Assembly (NCBI GenBank): GCA_030544215.1
Contig: JARZZO010000013.1
Location: 22,124,729 to 22,188,728, forward strand
Direction of reading: 5' to 3'
Length of the DNA: 64,000 bases
From: Zantedeschia hybrid cultivar
Lineage: Eukaryota; Streptophyta; Magnoliopsida; Alismatales; Araceae
The notes under the pieces were generated by a model. The model was not told where the DNA came from. It saw nothing but the letters and a program-made list of their open reading frames with translations, and ran no database searches. Of the stretch, positions 57,880-64,000 are shown one piece after another. The translations under genes were made by a program, and so were the position numbers. Each line of letters starts with the position of its first letter. The first letter of the stretch is position 1.

Positions 57880-60082
57880 TAATAATTATATTAGATAACC
57901 CTGCAAACACATAGACAAAGGATCTCCATCACAGTGCCTTCCTAGTTGCATCTGTGGATCGTCCTCACTCCTTCCTCGGTTGCATCTGTGGATCGTCCTC
58001 GCTCCTTCCTCGGTTGTCTCGTTCAGATTACAATAATTCTATAATTACATGTAAAAAGAAGAGGGCCTCATGGCAAGTACAAAAGAGAGGAAGGTAGAAT
58101 TACATCGGAGTATGAAGAGTGAGAGAGAGGTACGCAGACCTCCATTTATTAACAATTAATAACCAACTCATTCAGCCATGATCCACACAAGCATCATCAC
58201 ATGAATAATTTAAAAGTACATATCCATGACCACCAGGTGTTTTAAACATTCCACACAAGATTCAGCGCATTATATGGCTAAAAGAAAAGAGTTTTTCAAA
58301 ATTAAATAATTTTTGACTTTCAAAAACTAGGTTCCAATCAAAATTAGCTTTTTTATAATTTCGAAAATACTTTTAATTAACTTAGCATGCAATTAAATCA
58401 AATTTAAAAGCATAAAATACACATCATATATGCACACACTCCAAATTAATAAATTTCAGATTATTCCATGCAAATTAGAACAATTCTAATAATTAAATAA
58501 TATAATATTGAGGTCAAACTAAATTAATAATCTAACAATTAGACTATTGATAATTAATTACTAATCTAACTCTTAGATTAGTCAATTAAAATCAATCATT
58601 AATTTACACTTAAAATTAATAATCAACTTTAATAAGTTATCAATTATTAATCTAACTCTTAGACTAATTAATTAATTAATGTTAATGACTAATTTAACTC
58701 TTAAACTAGTAATTAACACAAATTAATAATTTACTACTAATCTAACTCTTAGATTATTTGTATTAATGTTAATTATTCATTTAACTCTTAAACCAATAAT
58801 TAACATCAATTAATTAATAATAGACTTCCAATTAAACCATTCAATTAGTTAGTTAAAAATTAATTGTCAATTTAACATTTAAATTAACAATCAATTCCAG
58901 TTAACTAATGAACATTAATTTAACTCTTAAATTAATCATTTAAAATTAATTATTAATTTAACATTTAAATTAATAACTAACTTCAATCATTAACAAAACA
59001 ATTTGTTAATGAAATGATTCCATAATCATTAATGCCCAAATAAATAAAATTGAATATTAAATCTAAAATTTTCAAAACAATTTTGAATTAACATTAATAT
59101 CCTATTTAATTATTTAATGGGCAATAGGGGTTTAATTGGAACAAAGGGGTTTGATTAGGCTTTATAAATAGGGAAAAAATGAATAGGGCTCAGCCAATTG
59201 GGCTGAGCCATTGGGCTCAGGCCCTAGCCGAGCCAAGAGTCGAATTAGGCGGGCGCCTGGCTCGGGCCTGGCCCTGGACCCGGCCCGATCGGTTTGACCG
59301 GCACGGGACCGTCGGTCCAGCCCAGTCTTCCCAAACCCGACGCACCCCCACCGAAACCCTAATACTTGTTGTAGGTCGTGGGTGGCGGCGGGGAGGAAGC
59401 TGTGGGGTGGCCCGTGGGCGGTGGCCGACTTGACGCCGCCGTCCATTCCCGCCGGTGAAGCCCCGTTCTTCGGTGGGCTCGCCAGTGGTGCTTGCCCAAT
59501 AAGAACCCACTGGCCATGCCCCTCCCTCTTCTTTTTTGGGTTTTCTCAAAACTAGAAAAAGAAAAGGAAGGAGAATAACTCCTTATCCGGCTACCTACAG
59601 GCCACTCTGGCGCCGACAAGGTGCCCAATGATGACCAGTATAGAGCCAAAATAAGCCATGGCCGAGCCTACCGTAAAACTGGTTTTAGGGATAATCAGAA
59701 ATCCATGGGAAAGAAAGGAAGAACACCCCCCCCCCCCCCCCCGCCCCCCCTCCCTCTTTCCGGCCACCTCGAGCAGCGACTCCGGCATTGGCAGTGACCG
59801 GTGGGGTCCCTGGTCATACCAGGACCCCTTAACCACCCCCCCCCATCACATGGGGAGGCCCGAACGATGCCGCCGAACCTTGTCATTCTTTGTCCCACGA
59901 AGAATACGAAAACCCCAAAATATAAATCCGATTTTGCAGAATATATTAATAAAAAATATACTTATAATCTGTGTTTATCTCATGAACACGGATCCAGCAA
60001 AAGGATCGAACTTACGCATGGAATAATACATAGAAATATTAATTTTTGGAGACCGAAACAGGACGAGAAACAGTGGAACCTG
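57880..60082. other. Non-copia sequence occupying the gag/protease position of element E
   Basis: Three blocks are visible. At 57,940-58,020 a 34-bp unit (GTTGCATCTGTGGATCGTCC) is repeated two to three times. At 58,300-59,110 very AT-rich DNA carries eight or more copies of the palindromic 13-mer TYTAACTCTTARA. At 59,160-59,900 GC-rich DNA begins with a + strand TATAAATAG (59,163) and GGGCTCAG inverted repeats, and contains a C run near 59,727-59,742. No reading frame has a recognisable domain. It may be the remains of another insertion. Confidence 0.6.
58560..58960. repeat. AT-rich repeats with a TYTAACTCTTARA palindrome
   Basis: The motif occurs near 58,565, 58,651, 58,692, 58,741, 58,782 and 58,919, with TTTAACATTTAAA variants near 58,868 and 58,950. 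Spacing is irregular, from about 40 to 137 bp. Confidence 0.75.
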
Positions 60083-60094
60083 GCTCTGATACCA
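60083..60094 (-). other. Primer binding site of element E
   Basis: TGGTATCAGAGC on the - strand, one base inside the LTR, is an initiator tRNA-Met site. Confidence 0.92.
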
Positions 60095-60095
60095 T

Positions 60096-61612
60096 TGTTG
60101 GGTTCTCGGGTTTCTCCGGATCTCCTGCACAGCGGAAATAAAATAAAAAATGGAGATATGTTCCCGTTTCGAAAAATCTACTTACCGTGTGCGGATTCGA
60201 ATCCGCAACCGATTGGTTCTGTCGGTGCGACACCGCAAGCCGCGCAAACGCCCAGCCTCTAGCGAAGTCCACACGATCCTCCTCGCGACGGATATCCTCA
60301 CGTTCCTCGTTCTTCGCAGCCCACGAAGTCTCTGCCATTCGCCACAACGCGCGGATGATTTCTCGTCAAATGAGAGTCGAAGAAGCGGCAGAGCAGATCC
60401 GGGGATCCGGATATGTTTGGGATGCCAGAGAGAGAGAAAAACAGAGGAGGGGTGGTTAGAGTTAGCAGTAGCTTGGCCTGCTCAGCTCGTTCGCTATATT
60501 TTATACTAACCGCGCGGTTTTTCATAAGAACCCCCGGTTTATATAAAACCCACTTATTTATCTATCGCCTTGAGAATCATTTGCGTGTGACCCTCTAGGC
60601 CCAATAACCAGTCTGGTTAATAGCCCAATAAGCCCAGTGACTCCTTACTGGCTTTATTAATCAATTAATAACTCTTTATTAATTAATTAATCAATCGAAT
60701 TGATGTCGCACATCGAATTCGACCGGGCCTCCGATCATGTTGGGTGTCAAGCAACACCGCGTGAACCCGGAAGGTATTGGGGTTAAGTAACCCACTCTTG
60801 GAACCTTTTCGCCAATAGTTACCGCTTAGATATAATCCTTCATTCGTACAATGCTCTCGAGTCAACTCAGGGTATGACGAGCTGTCAAACCCTAACCGGT
60901 CGACTCACTTGGATCGGAAGCTGTCGTATAATATAAGAAAACTCCTTTCCCGATATTATCGTCCACCCTGGCCAGGGACTTTCACGTATCCTTCCTAGAG
61001 CATTCTCTCTCATCGTACCGAGAGCGAACTATTCCTTATTGACACACAATTCCCTTCGACGGTATTCCGCTGTATCCGATCCTTGGCTATTTAGAATCCC
61101 GTGGTTAGAGATTCATAAACCAAGGTCAAAGTACAAAAGTCCACTGATAAGGTGTCTTTGGTGTCTCAGGTCCGAGGACCATCCACGCAATTGCGACAAT
61201 AGAATCAAGCTAGTTGACAGTGAGGTACAATACCATCTAGCGATTCAGTCGGATCAGTTCAGTGAACTCATTCTTCAATGAGCACCTACAGATTCGCCTT
61301 AGTGTCTCCATATAAGTGATTATGAGATCAGTCACCCTCATCGCATGAGCAGGAGTAATCTTTACTAGTCTCACGGATATCCAATGTCCTTCTCGGATAT
61401 CCTCCGACTAGGAACGATTAAGAATATGTGTTTAAGTAATCAGTCTCACTAGTATGATCTCATTATAATTTGATCACTATCGCACATATTCACGGACTTC
61501 ATTATGAGACGATAATTAATACGATTTACACACAATAAATATTATGTCATTATATTAATAAATGAACGAGATTACAAAGTTATATTGGCTTGTAGGCCAC
61601 CTAAGACTAATA
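60096..61612 (-). repeat. Element E 5' LTR
   Basis: It begins TGTTGGGTTC and ends GACTAATA on the + strand, so in element orientation it is TATTAG...CCCAACA. A TATA box on the - strand (TTTTATATAAA, about 60,538-60,548) has a partner near 51,850 in the 3' LTR. Confidence 0.9.
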
Positions 61613-62791
61613 GGGGGGCGGCGTGAAGAGTTTCCCGCCATGTCTAGGAGAGCTTCTGGTTAAAGGCAAGTACATGGTTCCGTCTCCATGGTTATTTTTC
61701 TATCGTAAATAGCATGTTTTCGAATATGTATTTTCCTACAAATTTTAGTAGACGCTACTAAGCTGTTATACTGCCGAAATGACGTAAGAGCCTAATTGGA
61801 CTCCCAAGCATGCTATAAGTCTACCTTGTTAAAATCGAACATGCTTACGGACAAAGCCACCTTAGGGGTCCATGCGTCCGAATCATATAAGCATCCTTGA
61901 AGAAGCAACCTGAGGGAAACGGGTAAATCCTGGGTACGGTTCTCTCGGTCCAGGTGGGATGGGTGGGTCCCCCTGCTACGCAATGGAAGCGCCAATAGAC
62001 ATTTGCCATACCGTTGGCTGCATGTGCTAACCTCCTCATGTTGTGGTTTGGATGCATGTCCGTTAAGTAAGTGGAAAGATTATGTTCGTATGCTATATTT
62101 ATTTATGACTTCATGCTGTACTATGATCTTTTAACCATGCCATGAACCATGCCCCTATTATGCTTGTACTGATGCCACGCCATGATGCTATGCCATGATC
62201 AAGTCAAGCCATGCCATGATGCTATGCCATGATCAAGTCAAGCCATGCCATGATGCTATGCATGATCAAGTCAAGTCACTCCATGATGCCATGCCATAAT
62301 CTTCATGTTTATACTCACTCCATGCCATGCTACGTCATGATCTTTCGACCATGCCATAATTTACCATGATCCCAATATGTTAGCTGAGGCTTGCCATGTT
62401 ATATTCTATCATGACATGATTATATGGTATTATTATGTTTCTTTTTATATTTATATATAATAAGCCATGTAGTGGTATAATGTGCTTGCTAAGTCAGATG
62501 AGACTTATCCTTGCTCCCTAACATTTTTCAGGTAAAGAGAAGTAAATGTTAAGCTATGGGACTACGAGATTTAGAGCTTGAAGATCGAACTACTACTTAA
62601 CTGATGTAATATGTGAATCTGATTAGAGATTTTGGACAAGTATTGTAATTCACGTTATTTATTATTTGTAGATAAATTTGTGGTTATGATGGTTGATTCA
62701 TGGTGTTATGGATGTGTGTATGTGCTCACTCTGAAGTAAGTATATGTTCGGATTTTTTTCCACTGTGGCGCGCTCACTGGTTTGAAGTACA
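61613..62791 (+). repeat. Element D 3' LTR, right part
   Basis: It resumes with GGGGGGCGGCGTGAAGAG, matching GGGTGGCGCGAAGAG of the 5' LTR, and runs to GAAGTACA. About 35 bp found at the end of the 5' LTR (between GAAGTA and the terminus) are missing here. Confidence 0.9.
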
Positions 62792-62858
62792 CCTATGCCT
62801 CTGCCATAGGATCTATCATGTATGCCATGCTATGTATACGGCCTGATGTGGCATATAC
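62792..62858 (+). pseudogene. copia-1 RT-end fragment between two insertions
   Basis: 67 bp encode the conserved copia segment YASAIGSIMYAML that directly follows the point where copia-1 was cut at 45,828. It lies between the end of element D and the start of D2. Confidence 0.88.
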
Positions 62859-64000
62859 TGTAAGGACCCACAAAATTATTATATGAAAAGTTTAATCATG
62901 ATTTTAGAAAATTTATAGTACAATTGATGGTAACAAGTTTGGTCCACATGCACACAATTATAAAAAAGACCTATTTGTAAATTCTCAGAAAGTATAAACG
63001 TAATTATGAAAAGTTTGAGGTTAATAATGTGATTGATGATTTTTGGAAGGTCTTAAGTATAATTTTTAAGGTCTCTAGAAGTCTCCTCAAATCACCAAAA
63101 AGAAGTTAAATTCGGTGATGATCTACTGAATGAGGGTATAACTATAATTATAGAAAATATAGGGACTAATGTGTAAAAGTACTAAAAGATACTACTGAAG
63201 GATATAGGATACTGGTAAAATTTCTTAGCCATTAAGTAACCGAAACCTTAAGTAAACCAACCCTAGTTAGTCTAACCCTTAAGTAACCCCCCTTTAACCC
63301 TCCCTTCTCCTTCTATAAGTAGGAGGATGGTTCTCCCATTTCTCCCCATCCCATTCCCTTCCTCCCCACCTTCCCCTTCTTCCTCCTTGCCCACGTCCAA
63401 GAGAGAGAGAGAGAGAGAGAGATTTAGAGCAGGTGCGGGAGCAGTTCGTGGGGTTCTTCGCACGTGTAAGAGGAGGAGGTTCTTGCTTTGTTGAAGAGAG
63501 CTTCTGGTTTAAAGGCAAGTACATGGTTCTTTCTCCATGGTTATCTTCTTATCGCAAAAAGCCTATTTTCAAACACGCATTTTACTATAAATTTAAGTAG
63601 ATGTTACTAAGCCATTATACTGTCGAAATGACATAAGAACCTAAATGGACTCCCAACCTATGCCAAAATCCATACCTAAGTCCCATACTATAAGTCTCCC
63701 ATGTTAAAATCGAACATGCTTACGGACAGTGCCACCTTAGGAGTCTATGCGTCTGAATCATACAAGCACCCTTGTGAAGTGGACATTAAGTAAAGACGCA
63801 ACCCGAGGCAGACGGGTAAATCTTGGGTACAATTCTCCTAGTCCAGGTGGGACTGGTGGGTCCCCCTGTTGCGCAGTGGAAGCGCCAGTGGGCATTTGCC
63901 TTACTTGCTGGCTGCATGTTATGCCAACCTCCTCACGTTGTGGTTTGGATGCATGTCCGTTAAGCAAGTGATAAGATTCATGTTATTTCTATGCTATATA
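62859..64000 (+). mobile_element. D2: second D-family LTR, cut by window end
   Basis: It starts TGTAAGGACCCACAAAATTA and follows the D LTR layout: TATAAGTA at 63,313, GA run at 63,401-63,422 and GGCAAGTACATGGTT near 63,513. It diverges most in the first 150 bp. It lies in the same orientation as D and only 67 bp from it. Whether it is a solo LTR or a full element cannot be told here. Confidence 0.85.

Larger units (their letters stand above)
51367..61612 (-). mobile_element. Element E: Ty1/copia inserted in the D 3' LTR
   Basis: The 3' LTR is 51,367-55,005 (containing solo LTR C) and the 5' LTR is 60,096-61,612, element orientation on the - strand. Flanks GGAGG (51,362-51,366) and GGGGG (61,613-61,617) are a duplication with one mismatch. 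The primer site is at 60,083-60,094. Pol is read on the - strand from 57,872 to 55,026. Gag and protease are missing and replaced by about 2.2 kb of unrelated sequence. By eye, E and copia-1 RT are close relatives. Confidence 0.92.
45829..62791 (+). mobile_element. Element D: chromovirus inserted in copia-1 RT
   Basis: The 5' LTR is 45,829 to about 47,697. The internal region is decayed. The 3' LTR starts at 50,741 and is split by element E into 50,741-51,366 and 61,613-62,791. Flanks CATAT (45,824-45,828) and CCTAT (62,792-62,796) are a 5-bp duplication with one mismatch. The empty site survives in element E near 55,692-55,705, where the copia RT sequence is uninterrupted. A chromodomain-like tail after integrase assigns D to the chromoviruses. 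Confidence 0.9.

Noticed and set aside
59160..59900. Possible host gene first exon (TATAAATAG plus GC-rich frames on both strands)
   Set aside because: Frames on both strands are equally open, as expected from GC richness, no domain is seen, and the block sits inside element E.
1..64000. tRNA or rRNA genes
   Set aside because: Only 10-12-bp tRNA-complementary primer sites were found; no cloverleaf or rRNA core sequence was recognised.

Overview
This window is plant nuclear DNA from a repeat-rich genome, probably a large-genome angiosperm. The evidence is a multi-exon C-terminal portion of BIG (the plant UBR4-type ubiquitin ligase) with canonical GT-AG introns, surrounded by LTR retrotransposons of plant Ty3/gypsy and Ty1/copia lineages. 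I see no bacterial or phage genes, tRNA, rRNA or CRISPR array.

Region 1 (1 to about 20,705) is one long Ty3/gypsy element of the Tat-like dual-RNase H type, on the + strand, with its 5' LTR and gag start outside the window. It has gag with a duplicated zinc-knuckle module, protease, RT, RNase H, a second (archaeal-type) RNase H and integrase. All of these lie in one frame interrupted only by five nonsense codons. Between pol and the 3' LTR are a tandem array with an 81-bp higher-order period (about 9.0-10.7 kb) and an ANTISENSE gene of at least eleven exons (16,349 down to about 11,273). That gene encodes a plant-mobile-domain-like protein with a coiled-coil tail. The 3' LTR (17,246 to about 20,705) has complex U3 subrepeats and ACCGGT hairpins.

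Region 2 (21,185-25,476) holds the last four coding exons of BIG, 833 codons in frame. Upstream BIG exons are not in the window, so the Tat element sits either in a BIG intron or at the broken end of a partial copy.

Region 3 (about 26.4-64.0 kb) is a deep nest of elements. A degenerate copia element (copia-1, + strand) was split by chromovirus A (27,998-43,308, - strand) and chromovirus D (45,829-62,791, + strand). A was later hit by B (30,390-37,465), a gag-only relative of A with a perfect GGTAA target duplication. D's 3' LTR was hit by copia E (51,367-61,612, - strand, same family as copia-1). E's 3' LTR was in turn hit by solo LTR C (52,138-54,208) with a perfect GTTAC duplication. A second D-family LTR (D2) starts at 62,859 and leaves the window. 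Uninterrupted copies of several insertion sites survive elsewhere in the window, so the order of events can be read directly.

The two most notable features are the intron-containing antisense gene inside the Tat element, whose reading frame carries correctly across ten predicted introns, and the A/B/C LTR family, whose LTRs carry two clusters of GGCGTC/GACGCC inverted-repeat hairpins with varied loops, including TGACGTCA palindromes.
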